DNA of 64,000 nucleotides from positions 434,001 through 498,000 of the forward strand of contig JABTUM010000003.1 of the NCBI GenBank assembly GCA_015075375.1, written 5' to 3'. Both the position numbers and the translations under genes were made by a program. This document shows positions 25,147 to 34,532 of the stretch, one piece after another; the first letter of the stretch is position 1, and each line of letters opens with the position of its first letter. The notes beneath the pieces were generated by a model. The model searched no databases. It saw nothing but the letters and a program-made list of their open reading frames with translations, and was not told the DNA's origin. The stretch is from Planctomycetota bacterium (GTDB lineage: Bacteria; Planctomycetota; SZUA-567; H5-PLA8).

Positions 25147-27099
25147 CTACTTTGCGGCGGATAATACTTCCCAACGCAGCGCGCCGTCCGCATCGGGCAG
25201 CCCGCGCAAGCGTTCCCAGCGCCCTTGGGTGTCGAGCAGTTCAACACCGAACCCGCGCGGCTCGTTGTGGAATCGAACGAACGTCCGCTCAGCCAACGCC
25301 TCTTGCGCCGGATCGAACGCCCGCAAGACGTGGACCCAGCGCAGCGTCTTGCGCGGCTCGGGCAGGTGCACGCGCAGTTGGCGGTAGCTCTCGCCCGCGA
25401 TCTCCCGCGCGCTCGTCGCCGGCCGCACCTCGGCCTCCGTCCGCGCATCGCCCGTCCACGACGCCAGCAGCACGCTCCGCCGGGCCGACGCGATCCGCCC
25501 GCATGCCTGCGCGCTCGCCGCGGACGCCAGAACTTGAGCTTCCTGAAAGGTCGTGAAGCGCGCCGCGAACGCCGCCGCCTCACAGCTCTCCGCCTCGTCG
25601 ACGACCACCACCGCGCAATCGCGCCAAACCAGGAAATGCCGCCGGTACGACGGCAGGATGGGGCCGTACAGCGGCGGCAGTTCCAGCGTGATCGCCGCCC
25701 ACGCCTCGCCCGGGCCCGTCTGAAAACCCGTCATCCGGCTCGCCGCCCGCAGCACCTGCCCGCCGCCGTTCACCTCCAGGCAATTGTGCTGCAGGCTGCT
25801 CTTGTCGCCGTAGTTCATATCCGTCACCAGCGGCTCGCCATCGTACGCCAGCTCGAACGAGCCCATATCGAACTGCAGATGATTGCGCCCCGTGTCGATG
25901 CCCAGCGCGCAGACATGCAGCCGCTCGCCGCGCCACGCGAAGATCCCCGTATCGCGGTAATGCTTGGCTTTCGGCAGCGCCGGCGCCTTCCGGTCCACCG
26001 GCACGACCGGCCGGAAGAGCAGGCTATCGAAGGTCCAGAAGCTGTAGTCGTGCGTCGAACTCTGCACGCCTTCGGGACCGGACGGCTGAGTGTCCGTGGG
26101 CGTCGCGTCCCACAGCCGCACCAGTTCGCCGTCTTCGGGATGCAGCCCCATCAGCACCGGCACGAACGGACGCGCCCAGCCGGGGCACGAATCGCGGAAG
26201 CGGAACTGCCGCTTCGTTCCGTCCGCGTCGGTCCACTTGAGGTGCGCGCAGTAGCGGCCGACGTTCTTGAAGCGCTCGCCCCAGCCGAAGTCGTAGCCCA
26301 GGGTCCGCCGCGTAGCGGCCACCAGCACGCCGCCGTAACGCATCGCGTAATCGGTGTACATCAGCCCTTCGTCCCAATCGCCGTCGCGCCCGATCGCGTT
26401 CACGAAGCGCGGGAAGAGCCACACCGCCGTCTTCCAGGCTTCCCGCGCTTCCGGCAACTCGCCCAGCATGGCCAGCGCCAGCACCCCGCAGCCGCCGGTG
26501 ATCACCGCGCCCCAGTTCATGTACTCCCGCACGCCCCATTCGCCGCGGCGCATCGCGGCGATCAAGTACGGTTTGAACACGCGCTCGCGCGCCATCTCGC
26601 GGATGAACGCGCGCTGCGTCTCGTCGAGCCCCTCGTACAGCCAGTCGTAGGCCGCCGCGAGCGCCTGGGCGCGCTCGCCCAGCCCCAGATCCGCGAAGTG
26701 GATCGCGTTCGCCGGATCGTTCAGGCGCGAACGGTACGACTCGCTCAGCCATTCCGTCCGCTCCACGGCCTCGATCTCGCGCAGGCAGCGTTCCAGATAC
26801 CTCCGCTCCCCCGTCACCGCGAACATGAATGCCGAGCGCATCACGATCGCGTGGAAGCCGCGCGGACCGTTGTCCGGCTGACCGCCCCCTTGCCGCGGGC
26901 GCGGCTGGCCCATCGTCGGAAACGTGAGGTCGTGCTCCGCCTGCCGCTTCAGGACCAGAAAGCTGTCCGCGAAGCCCGGATGCCGCATTCGTTCCGCCAG
27001 CCCCTCGCGTTCGGCGCGCGAAAAGAACAAGTACGGATGCGCCAGGCGCTTCAAGAAACTCTCGGGGTAGCCGGTCAGCGTTTCGTCGGGCGCGTCCAT
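25147..27099 (-). CDS. heparinase II/III-like polysaccharide lyase family protein
   Basis: A 650-residue protein with an N-terminal alpha-helical toroid (about residues 40-330; YLERCLREIEAVERTEWLSE, LGLGERAQALAAAYDWLYEG) and a C-terminal beta-sandwich. The sandwich contains HLQFDMGSFELAYDGEPL, then DMNYGDKSSLQHNCLEVNG, the heparinase II/III block with the D.G...HN.L.V.G pattern. No signal peptide is seen from the preferred start at 27099, which has GGAG upstream; an in-frame start at 27198 adds 33 residues that are not export-like. It follows a LacI regulator on the same strand and is a likely target of it. Confidence 0.82.
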   Translation of the reverse strand: MDAPDETLTGYPESFLKRLAHPYLFFSRAEREGLAERMRHPGFADSFLVLKRQAEHDLTFPTMGQPRPRQGGGQPDNGPRGFHAIVMRSAFMFAVTGERRYLERCLREIEAVERTEWLSESYRSRLNDPANAIHFADLGLGERAQALAAAYDWLYEGLDETQRAFIREMARERVFKPYLIAAMRRGEWGVREYMNWGAVITGGCGVLALAMLGELPEAREAWKTAVWLFPRFVNAIGRDGDWDEGLMYTDYAMRYGGVLVAATRRTLGYDFGWGERFKNVGRYCAHLKWTDADGTKRQFRFRDSCPGWARPFVPVLMGLHPEDGELVRLWDATPTDTQPSGPEGVQSSTHDYSFWTFDSLLFRPVVPVDRKAPALPKAKHYRDTGIFAWRGERLHVCALGIDTGRNHLQFDMGSFELAYDGEPLVTDMNYGDKSSLQHNCLEVNGGGQVLRAASRMTGFQTGPGEAWAAITLELPPLYGPILPSYRRHFLVWRDCAVVVVDEAESCEAAAFAARFTTFQEAQVLASAASAQACGRIASARRSVLLASWTGDARTEAEVRPATSAREIAGESYRQLRVHLPEPRKTLRWVHVLRAFDPAQEALAERTFVRFHNEPRGFGVELLDTQGRWERLRGLPDADGALRWEVLSAAK

Positions 27100-27162
27100 G
27101 CCAAGCTCCAGGGGTTGAACGTTCGGTGTTCCTGGATTCACATGTCCGATGCGCAGGTGCGC

Positions 27163-27227
27163 TGTCAAACCCGGCTGTAAGCAAATACGAGCAAACACGG
27201 GCGACCAACGCTCTTGCGTTTACTTAC
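27163..27227 (-). promoter_or_regulatory. candidate promoter and operator of the heparinase-like gene
   Basis: A perfect -35 hexamer TTGACA lies on the minus strand at 27168-27163; the -10 match 17 bases on is poor. Just upstream is an imperfect 51-bp inverted repeat (27177-27227) whose ends read GTAAGYAAAYRC in both directions, and which contains the smaller palindrome AACGC-AAGA-GCGTT. The adjacent LacI-family gene makes this a good operator candidate. Confidence 0.45.
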
Positions 27228-27245
27228 ATTCCTGAAAATTTCGGA

Positions 27246-28265
27246 TTACGGCGCGTCGGCAGGCGGCGGCTCGGCCGCCCGGAACAGCGGCGCGACCTTT
27301 ACCGTGAGCGGTTCGCGCGGACCCAGCCCCGCGATGCGGTCCAGCAGCAGCTTCAGCGCCTGCCGGCCCATCGTATCGATCGCCAAGTCCACCCGGTCGA
27401 AGCAGGTGTAGATCTCGGGGTCCAGCATCGAATCGCCGAAGTGCGCGAACGCCACCTCCGCGCCGCCGCGCTCGCGCCACGCGCGCACGAACGGCCCGCT
27501 CAGCCAATCGTTCCCGATCAGGATGCCGTCCAGCGCCGCGCCGCGCGATAAAAGCTCCGCCGCCGCCCGAGCCCCCGAACCCAGCGAGAAGTTCCCCGCC
27601 ACCGTCCGGCTCGCGTCGAACGGCAAACCCGCCTCGTCCAGCGCCATGCGGAAGCCCTGCAGCTTCTCTTTGCTGTTCCAGTCGTCGGGCATGCACTGCA
27701 CCAGCCCCAACGTCCGGCAACCGCGCTCGATCAGCCGCCGCGCCAGCCGGTACGCGCCGTCGACGTTATCCGGAACCACCGCGTCCAGCGTCCCCGGCGC
27801 AAGGTTGTAGTAGCCCAGCAAGACCTTCGGCAGCGCCACGTCGCGCAGCGCGTCGATCAACTCGCGCGTCGGATCGACGATCAAGCCGTCCAGCCGCGCA
27901 TCGGTTAAACTCGCGCGAACCCGCCGCGCCGCCTCCGCGCGATCGCCCCCGTACGGCACGTCCGCCACCTTGAGGAGCACTTCGTGGCGCACCGCGCCCG
28001 CCGCCTCGGCCAGTCCGCGGAACGAACCCGAATGAAACCAGCCCAGGTGATGCCCCAGACCGCAGTAGCCGATCCGCACGAACGGCGCCGGCCGCGGCGG
28101 AGGCTCGCTCTCTTCGTGAAAACGCCGCACCCCGACGCCATGCTTGTACGAAAGCGCCAGGATCTTCTCGCGCAGTTCCGGCGAAAGACGGCCCTTCCCG
28201 CGCAGCGCCATCGAGATCGTCGCCGTCGAAACGCCCAGCAAGCGAGCCAGTTCCTTCTGCTCCAT
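27246..28265 (-). CDS. LacI-family transcriptional regulator
   Basis: A 339-residue regulator. The N-terminal helix-turn-helix (KELARLLGVSTATISMALRG, residues 3-22, continuing KGRLSPELREKILALSYKHG) is typical LacI; the rest is the periplasmic-binding-protein-like sensor, with a dimerisation and sugar-binding core (GCRTLGLVQCMPDDWNSKEK, DGILIGNDWLSGPFVRAW, HFGDS). The hinge helix is short and lacks the usual PN.AAR form, so DNA recognition may differ. It most likely controls the heparinase-like gene directly downstream and perhaps the exported proteins upstream. Confidence 0.92.
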   Translation of the reverse strand: MEQKELARLLGVSTATISMALRGKGRLSPELREKILALSYKHGVGVRRFHEESEPPPRPAPFVRIGYCGLGHHLGWFHSGSFRGLAEAAGAVRHEVLLKVADVPYGGDRAEAARRVRASLTDARLDGLIVDPTRELIDALRDVALPKVLLGYYNLAPGTLDAVVPDNVDGAYRLARRLIERGCRTLGLVQCMPDDWNSKEKLQGFRMALDEAGLPFDASRTVAGNFSLGSGARAAAELLSRGAALDGILIGNDWLSGPFVRAWRERGGAEVAFAHFGDSMLDPEIYTCFDRVDLAIDTMGRQALKLLLDRIAGLGPREPLTVKVAPLFRAAEPPPADAP

Positions 28266-28308
28266 AGGATCGCGCCGCGCCTCCGCCGAACGGTAAACTC
28301 AACCCACG

Positions 28309-28337
28309 AGTATACCACTCGCCCGCGGCGATCCGAA
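28309..28337 (-). promoter_or_regulatory. candidate promoter of the LacI-family gene
   Basis: Minus strand: TATACT at 28314-28309, preceded by TGG to make an extended -10, with a weak TTCGGA 17 bases upstream (28337-28332). The -10 is embedded in the small palindrome GAGT-GGTAT-ACTC, which could serve autoregulation. Transcription would start about 35-40 bases before the gene. Confidence 0.4.
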
Positions 28338-28478
28338 AACTAAACCTATATGAGCTTTCGAGTAACCCGAAGAGCGGCGCGGTCTGGTCAACGGCGCTCG
28401 GTGAATCCGCGCGGAGTGGCTGCCTAATTCGACGGCTTTATCGGTTGGCTTGGTCCTACCTCCACCGGCCTCGCTACC

Positions 28479-30104
28479 TTAAGGGACCGCTCCGCGCAGC
28501 ACCTTGCGCGCCTCGACCACCAGCGCCGCATCCTTCAACGCTGCCTTCGCCAAGCACTCTTCGGCCTGATCGAGCTTCCCGTCGCCCGCCAGATACACGC
28601 CCGCCAGCACCAGCGCCGAAGGCTCGTCCCCCACCGCCTCGACCACGCCCCGCGCAAGCTGCGCTCGTTCCGTCACCGATAGATTCTTCCACGCCACCGG
28701 CATCTTGTTCCCCTGCACCAGCACCTGAACTTCCGCCGCGCTCACCGCCGCCAGCTTGTACCGCTTCGGCGTATCCTTCTCGCCAAAGAGCCGCAGATAC
28801 GTATGCACGCTCGCGCCGTCCTTCAACGCCTGCTGTGCGCGCGCCTGCAGCTTTCCGTCCCAAGCCGCCAGCGCCGCCGCGTCGATCAACGGCTTCGCTG
28901 CCACGGGCGCCGGCTGCGCCGCCGGAACTCGCACGCTTTCCTCCGGAGCCTTCGCGGTGGGCGCGGCGCGGCCGGGGAACGGGATCGGCTGCGCGTAGTA
29001 CTTCCGCAGCCGAGCGCACAGCGCCTGCACCGTGTTCTCCGCCGGATGGCCCGGCGGCGGAGCATCCGAATAGCCGTGGTGCGGCGTACTGCGGCCGCCG
29101 CCTTTATCGGGATCGCCTTGCAAATCGAATAGCACCGCCACCCCGCCGGCATTCATGTACGCCCGCACGCGCTCCCGCGCGGGATAGTCCGGCAACAGCG
29201 TATAGTCCGCTTTGCCGATCACCGACTGCCAGTGGATGTACTTCAAACCCAGTTCGCGCGTGACCGTCCCGAACCAAGTCATGTACCGCTGAAAGCGCGC
29301 TTCCTCGAAGGTGTCCCACCAGCCCGTGCCGCGGCTGCCGTACACATGCCCGATCCCGTCGCCGATCAGGATGTCCCACGCGCCGCACCCGCGTACGAAC
29401 TTCACCGTCAGTTCGGGATTCGTGCCCGCGCGGCAATCCTTGCAGTGAAAGCCCATATACACCCGCGGAGCGTACAGATCGCGCAGATGCAGCAGCGCCT
29501 GCCCCAGCCCTCCCGCGTGATCGGGAAAGTTCGCCGCTTCCGGCAGACCCGAACTCTTCACCATCGCCGGGCACTTCGTCGCGTCGTGCGTCTCTTCCGT
29601 CCCGTGCCATTCCATGAACGCCCAACTGTCGGGCTCTACGTGGAAGATCACCGGCTGCTTTTGCTTCGCGCAGATCTGCAGCAGACGCTTCACCGCCTCC
29701 AGGTAGCGCCGCATCAGCGCCGGATCTTTCAAAACCCGCAGCACGATCTCGATCTCGGTGCCCGCGATGCCTTGCTCCTGCCCCAGCTTCAGCAGTCCGT
29801 AAAAGCTCAGCACCGGGCGCACCCGCATCCGTTCCGATCGCTCGAAGAACCACGTCAGGTAGCTCTCCTCGCTGTTCGCGAAGGCGTACACGTATCCGAA
29901 ATCCCACGGCACCCCCAACTCCGACTTCGACCGCTCCGGCCACTGGCCGTTGGAACCGTAGCACGAGATGCCGAAGCCAAAGTGCGGCGGCAAAAGGGTC
30001 TCGATGGGCGGGCGCGCCGGCTCCCCCGCGCATACCTCGAACGCCCCCAGCAGCGCCCACACCGGCCAAAGCGATACGATTCTGAGAGGGGATGCGGTGC
30101 GCAC
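28479..30104 (-). CDS. exported glycosidase-like protein with helical C-terminal domain
   Basis: From GTG at 30104 (GGAGG nine bases upstream) the protein starts with a signal peptide ending CAGEPARPP. The ~350-residue central part reads as a TIM-barrel-like sugar-active domain (FGFGISCYGSNGQWPERSKS, VIFHVEPDSWAFMEW, KYIHWQSVIGKADYTLLPDY), with E and D in the VEPDSW block as possible acid residues; I cannot assign a GH family. After a Pro/Ala linker, the last ~135 residues form a helical domain nearly identical to that of the neighbour at 30286-32097. A longer start at 30140 is possible but has no ribosome binding site. Confidence 0.65.
   Translation of the reverse strand: MRTASPLRIVSLWPVWALLGAFEVCAGEPARPPIETLLPPHFGFGISCYGSNGQWPERSKSELGVPWDFGYVYAFANSEESYLTWFFERSERMRVRPVLSFYGLLKLGQEQGIAGTEIEIVLRVLKDPALMRRYLEAVKRLLQICAKQKQPVIFHVEPDSWAFMEWHGTEETHDATKCPAMVKSSGLPEAANFPDHAGGLGQALLHLRDLYAPRVYMGFHCKDCRAGTNPELTVKFVRGCGAWDILIGDGIGHVYGSRGTGWWDTFEEARFQRYMTWFGTVTRELGLKYIHWQSVIGKADYTLLPDYPARERVRAYMNAGGVAVLFDLQGDPDKGGGRSTPHHGYSDAPPPGHPAENTVQALCARLRKYYAQPIPFPGRAAPTAKAPEESVRVPAAQPAPVAAKPLIDAAALAAWDGKLQARAQQALKDGASVHTYLRLFGEKDTPKRYKLAAVSAAEVQVLVQGNKMPVAWKNLSVTERAQLARGVVEAVGDEPSALVLAGVYLAGDGKLDQAEECLAKAALKDAALVVEARKVLRGAVP
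28525..28924 (-). repeat. 400-bp duplicated segment, copy 1
   Basis: Matches 30329-30728 without any insertion or deletion (constant offset of 1804 bases) and with only a handful of substitutions. It encodes the shared C-terminal helical domain of the two exported paralogues. The upstream parts of the two genes are only distantly related. Confidence 0.95.
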
Positions 30105-30285
30105 GGGCCGGAACCTCCGGAGGCCACGCGAAGCCAACACGAATAGATTAAATACACCTCAATTATATGTAGTTCATCTTATTTAATCATATTTATAAAT
30201 ACAATTATATAAATGTTTTATGAGTATAAATCGAGACTATGTTTAGACGAAACAGATTAACTTAATCAGCCTACTGGCCGCCCCC
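30105..30285. promoter_or_regulatory. strongly AT-rich spacer between the two exported paralogues
   Basis: About 30141-30260 consists largely of A and T (runs such as TATTTAATCATATTTATAAA), in sharp contrast to the GC-rich flanks. Several minus-strand TATAAT-like hexamers occur, so it probably holds the promoter of the gene at 28479-30104, but no single best promoter stands out. Confidence 0.45.
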
Positions 30286-32097
30286 CTACTTCGTCAAACC
30301 CAGCGCCACCCGCGCCGCTTCCACGCTCGCCGCATCCTTCAACGCCGCCTTCGCCAGACACTCTTCGGCCTGATCGAGCTTCCCGTCGCCCGCCAGATAC
30401 ACGCCCGCCAGCACCAGCGCCGAAGGCTCGTCCCCCACCGCCTCGACCACGCCCCGCGCAAGCTGCGCTCGTTCCGTCACCGATAGATTCTTCCACGCCA
30501 CCGGCATCTTGTTCCCCTGCACCAGCACCTGAACTTCCGCCGCGCTCACCGCCGCAAGTTTGTACCGCTTCGGCGTATCCTTCTCGCCAAAGAGCCGCAG
30601 GTACGTATGCACGCTCGCGCCGTCCTTCAACGCCTGCTGTGCGCGCGCCTGCAGCTTCCCGTCCCAAGCCGCCAGCGCCGCCGCGTCGATCAACGGCTTC
30701 GCTTCTACGGGCGCGGGCTGCGCCGCCGGCCGAGCCGCCACCGCCGCCGGGGATTCCGCCGCGGGCTTCGCGTTCGTACCCGCCGCCTGCGCCGGACCGA
30801 ACATCTTGAACGGCTGCTTGTAGTACTCGCCCACGCGCAGGCGCATGTATCCACCGTCGTCGTCGGCGTACTTCGATTCGTGGCCTAAGTTCCCCGCAAT
30901 CGGCGGCGGGTTGGTGATCCCATCCTTCTTGTCGTCGTGCACGTGCGTCTGAAAGCCTTGGCCCGCGTTAAAGATAAAACCCGCGCACCCGGCCGCGGCG
31001 AAGCGCGAGATCGTCGGGTTCTGCGGATACCCCTCCAGGATCGATTGCGCGATCCCGTCGCAGTAATGCCCGTCGGTCTGGTTGCAGGTGCGGAAATACG
31101 TGTTCCCCACCGCCACCTGCCACATCCAAACGTACAGCCCCGTGCCTTTGTGCAGTTCGTCGATCCACTTCAACATCGCGTCGTACGACTGAAACCGCGT
31201 CACGAAATCGGCCTCGGTGTACGGCGGGTTCTTGCCTTGGTTACAGCCCAGGTCGCGGTCGCCGAACTCCAGCACCGCGCCGTCCCAGCGGTCCACGCCG
31301 CAGGCCTTGAAGTATTGCACCCACTTCGAACCTGCCATCGGGCCCTTCCACGCCCACGCCGAAGGATTCGCCACCAGCAGCACGTTATGCGGAGCGTATT
31401 GGTTGCGCAGCCGCACCCACGCCTGCGCATACCCCGCCAGGTTGTCCGGCAACCCTTTCAGTTCCTCGTGCCCCGTGCTGCCCACCTTCACGTCCACGCC
31501 CAGCGGGTCCAGCGTCTCGCCTTTCCCCGCCGAGAGCAGCAGGTGCCCCCACTCGTCGGGCTCTACCTGCACCACGATCGGAGTCGGCTTGTACTTGTCG
31601 CACGACTGCATCAGCACGCGCACCTGGTCCCAATAGCTGCGCATCGTCTCGGTGATCTTCGCGTTCGCCGGGCACGATTGCGCCGGACCGGGCTTGTAGT
31701 CGTGCGGGTTCGACTGCGCGAGGTTGTAGTACGTGATCCAGGGCACGTAGCCGGCTTCGATCGAGCCTTTGATGAAATTCTCGCCCCATACGCCCCGGCG
31801 TTTGTCCGGATTGACCCACTTGTTCCACGGATTCAGGAAGACCGTGTCCCACGTCTGCTCTTTCGCTGCGCCGCCGCTGAAGTACTGCTGCCGGAACTTC
31901 CAGCGCGCCCCATTCTGGTCCCGCGTCTCGTTCATCCATTCGACCGGCGCGCAGATCCCGATGTGGAACGAGTCCAGCAAGCCGCGCAGCAACTGCTTGC
32001 GCGTCTCCGCTCCCGGATCCGCGGGCTCCCCCGCCGCCGCGCACGCCGCGCCAAGCAACACCACGCTCGCCAGCACCGCCTGGGGTCGGAATCTCAT
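30286..32097 (-). CDS. exported glycosidase-like protein, paralogue with the same C-terminal domain
   Basis: A 603-residue protein with a signal peptide (MRFRPQAVLASVVLLGAACA, then AAGEP). The central ~400 residues resemble a TIM-barrel (FHIGICAPVEWMNETRDQNG, VVQVEPDEWGHLLLSAGKG, GAVLEFGDRDLGCNQGKNP); the VEPDEW block aligns with VEPDSW of the neighbour. The C-terminal ~135 residues (LIDAAALAAWDGKLQARAQQ onward) are nearly identical to the neighbour's. GGAGG just upstream supports ATG at 32097. Probably surface or periplasmic carbohydrate binding or cleavage; the family is not recognised. Confidence 0.7.
   Translation of the reverse strand: MRFRPQAVLASVVLLGAACAAAGEPADPGAETRKQLLRGLLDSFHIGICAPVEWMNETRDQNGARWKFRQQYFSGGAAKEQTWDTVFLNPWNKWVNPDKRRGVWGENFIKGSIEAGYVPWITYYNLAQSNPHDYKPGPAQSCPANAKITETMRSYWDQVRVLMQSCDKYKPTPIVVQVEPDEWGHLLLSAGKGETLDPLGVDVKVGSTGHEELKGLPDNLAGYAQAWVRLRNQYAPHNVLLVANPSAWAWKGPMAGSKWVQYFKACGVDRWDGAVLEFGDRDLGCNQGKNPPYTEADFVTRFQSYDAMLKWIDELHKGTGLYVWMWQVAVGNTYFRTCNQTDGHYCDGIAQSILEGYPQNPTISRFAAAGCAGFIFNAGQGFQTHVHDDKKDGITNPPPIAGNLGHESKYADDDGGYMRLRVGEYYKQPFKMFGPAQAAGTNAKPAAESPAAVAARPAAQPAPVEAKPLIDAAALAAWDGKLQARAQQALKDGASVHTYLRLFGEKDTPKRYKLAAVSAAEVQVLVQGNKMPVAWKNLSVTERAQLARGVVEAVGDEPSALVLAGVYLAGDGKLDQAEECLAKAALKDAASVEAARVALGLTK
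30329..30728 (-). repeat. 400-bp duplicated segment, copy 2
   Basis: Second copy of the segment at 28525-28924, in the same orientation and the same reading frame, at the 3' end of the neighbouring paralogue. Confidence 0.95.
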
Positions 32098-32331
32098 ACG
32101 GCCTCCAAGTCGTCCGTGTCCGTTCGTTCCAATAAGGCTAACGTGCCCGGACCGCGCCGGCGTTCAACCTTTCGGTTACTTACCGCGCGCCAGATAACCT
32201 ATGCTTTTGACGAGCCAAAGCCTGGAGACACAAGCCTTTTCTGCTGCTTACCAAAATGGATTTTCGAATCAATAAACGCATCTTCGGACGCCGATCGGCT
32301 CAAGCGCCGGTTACCGAAGTTTGGAAAGGGC
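32098..32331. promoter_or_regulatory. intergenic region with operator-like motif
   Basis: 234 bases between the alpha/beta hydrolase gene and the exported paralogue. On the minus strand 32183-32161 reads GTAAGTAACCGAAAGGTT, with the palindrome AACC-GAAA-GGTT. Its first ten bases resemble the operator candidate near the LacI gene (GTAAGTAAAC at 27227). A weak promoter (TTGGCT, 16 bases, TATCTG) lies just upstream, so the motif would fall near the transcription start. Confidence 0.35.
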
Positions 32332-34452
32332 TTACGCCAATCCGCCGAAGCTCGGCGACCAGCCGTCAGCCTTCGCGCCCAGCAAGCCCACGTCCTCCGC
32401 CGGCGAGAGGAACTCCACCTTCAGTTCCTCCGCGCTTAACGGCCGGCCACGCGGCCCCAGCGGACGGTCGAAGTGCACCGGCCGCGGGCGCAGCACCGCA
32501 AGCAGGTCCACCGTATCGGCGACACGCAGCAAGCCCCACGCCCCCGTCTCAAAGTTCACCCGCTCGGTATCGTAGAAGCGCTCTTCGGCCGCCGCGCGCA
32601 GACTGATCGGCGCCGACTCCAGCCGCAGCGAAGCGAAGCCCGGCTCCAGCGCCGCCGCGTACAACGCGAAAGCCGCGCCGTTGCCCACGCCCGCGAGCCC
32701 GATCGTCCCAGCGTCCTTGCGCGTGCTCAAGTAATCGTACGCGCGCAGCACGTCGAAGACCCGCAGGCCCAGCGTCGATGTGCGCAGCTTCATCGCGTCC
32801 ACGCCGAGCTTGAACTCGGTGCCGTGCGCCTCGATATGCAGCCGGCCCGATCCGCGCGTCGCCACCGCCCCGACCGCGCGCACGTCCAGCACGAAGACGC
32901 GCTTGCCTTGCTCCAGCAGCGCCACCACCCGCGCGCGCTCCTGCCCCAGCGATTCCGTGCCGTTGGGCAGCAGCAGAAGCTCCGTACCCGTCGCCTCCGG
33001 CTTGCGCGGATGCAGCAGGATCGCCGCCGCCGTCACATCCGGCTCGCTGAAGTAAAAGATCTTCTCCGCCTTGTAGCCGCTCACCGTCGGCTCGGCGATG
33101 ATCCGCGGATAAATCGTCCGCGCGCGCGGCGCGCCCTGCCAATGCGCCTCGCCCTCGGGCTGGCCCTCGCCAATCCCCAGCACCGCCGCCAGGTCCGCGC
33201 GCAGGGTCTCCGCGCTCTGCAGCCGCGGCGAAAGCGGCAGCTGGAGCTGGATCTCTTTGCGCAGCAGCGCGCTCACCGAACGGCATTCGGGGATGCTGCG
33301 CAGCACCTGCCCGCGCTCCGTCACCCAAAGCGCTTCCGGAGGCAGCGTCTCGGGCTCCACCGTCTTGAAGCTCTCCGCTTCCCCGCGCAGCGTCCGGCGG
33401 AAAAAGTTCACCGCCGCTTCGCGCAATACCGTCCCGTACGTGTGCGTCGTCGGCGCGACCGCGTAATCCAGCGCCTGCTCCGCGCCGTTCGGATAAAGCG
33501 CATACAGCTTCCGAGCCTTCTCGATCGCGCTCAGCGCTCCCTCGATCGGGAAAAAATCGTACGCAGCCAGCCCCACCCGCACCGGCTTGGGCGCGAACGC
33601 CGTCAGGTAGTCGTCGTGATCCGGACCGTCCACGAAACTCGCGTACAGGTTCTGCTCGCCGTCCTGCGGCTGCCCGGTCTTCAAATAGCTCTCGTAATCC
33701 ATGATGAACGTGCACGGCATCGCCGCCGCCAGCCGAGGTTCGGCCATCATCAGGAACGCCGACTGCACCCCGCCACCGCTGTTCCCCGTCACCCCGATCT
33801 TCTGAGCGTCCACTTCGGGGCGCGTGAGCAAATAGTCGATCCCGCGCATGCCGTCCCAGACGAACTGCCGCGCGATGCTCATCCCCGCCAGGTAATACTG
33901 GAAGCCCGCGTACGTATGCTCCGTCGTGCCCCAGTTGACCCGCTGCTCCCCGCTGCGCTCGTCGATGAACTGGAACCGCTCGCCCTGGCCCAAGGGATCC
34001 ACCGCCAGCACCACGAACCCGTCGCGGGCCAGCTCGATCAGCACCTTCTGGTAGCCAGGGTACGCCTTGGCCACCTCGGCGTGCCCGCACACGAAGAGAA
34101 TCGCCGGACCCGGCGCCGCCCCCTGCCGGCTCTTCGGCACGTACAGGTTCGCCGTCACCGGGAAGCCCGGCACGCTCTCGTAAAGCACCTTCTCGATCGT
34201 GAAGGCGCCGCGATCCAGCGTGCCCGTCACCTTCGCGTTCAATTTCGTCTTTTCGCCCGGCAGCCCGCCAATCGCTTTCAGGAAGCGCTCGCGCATCCGC
34301 TCGCGGTACGCCTCGAACGCCGCCACGCTCGTCAGCGCCGCGCGCTCGTCTTCGCGCCGCCGAAACGCCGCCTCGGCCCGCCGCCGGATGTAATGGATGA
34401 GCTGGTCTTCGACGTCGTAATAGCCGTCAATGCGCGGGCCGAACTTGAGCAT
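32332..34452 (-). CDS. acetyl xylan esterase/dienelactone hydrolase-like alpha/beta hydrolase
   Basis: A 706-residue protein with two alpha/beta-hydrolase halves. The first has the nucleophile elbow GVTGNSGGGVQSAFLMM and an oxyanion-side strand AILFVCGHAEVAKAYPGYQK, as in the acetyl xylan esterase (AXE1) and related hydrolase families; HTYGTVLREA may supply the His. The second half (about residues 440-690) has a degenerate elbow, GLAGVGNGAAFALYAA, with no Ser, so only the first half is likely catalytic. No signal peptide is seen. GGGAGG supports ATG at 34452. Likely deacylates carbohydrate within this cluster. Confidence 0.78.
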   Translation of the reverse strand: MLKFGPRIDGYYDVEDQLIHYIRRRAEAAFRRREDERAALTSVAAFEAYRERMRERFLKAIGGLPGEKTKLNAKVTGTLDRGAFTIEKVLYESVPGFPVTANLYVPKSRQGAAPGPAILFVCGHAEVAKAYPGYQKVLIELARDGFVVLAVDPLGQGERFQFIDERSGEQRVNWGTTEHTYAGFQYYLAGMSIARQFVWDGMRGIDYLLTRPEVDAQKIGVTGNSGGGVQSAFLMMAEPRLAAAMPCTFIMDYESYLKTGQPQDGEQNLYASFVDGPDHDDYLTAFAPKPVRVGLAAYDFFPIEGALSAIEKARKLYALYPNGAEQALDYAVAPTTHTYGTVLREAAVNFFRRTLRGEAESFKTVEPETLPPEALWVTERGQVLRSIPECRSVSALLRKEIQLQLPLSPRLQSAETLRADLAAVLGIGEGQPEGEAHWQGAPRARTIYPRIIAEPTVSGYKAEKIFYFSEPDVTAAAILLHPRKPEATGTELLLLPNGTESLGQERARVVALLEQGKRVFVLDVRAVGAVATRGSGRLHIEAHGTEFKLGVDAMKLRTSTLGLRVFDVLRAYDYLSTRKDAGTIGLAGVGNGAAFALYAAALEPGFASLRLESAPISLRAAAEERFYDTERVNFETGAWGLLRVADTVDLLAVLRPRPVHFDRPLGPRGRPLSAEELKVEFLSPAEDVGLLGAKADGWSPSFGGLA

Positions 34453-34532
34453 GAATGCCGCCTCCCAGGGATCGGGAAGCCGTTATACCCCGCGGCCCTC
34501 TCGAATAAAGCGCCGCAACCGGGCGGCGCGCG

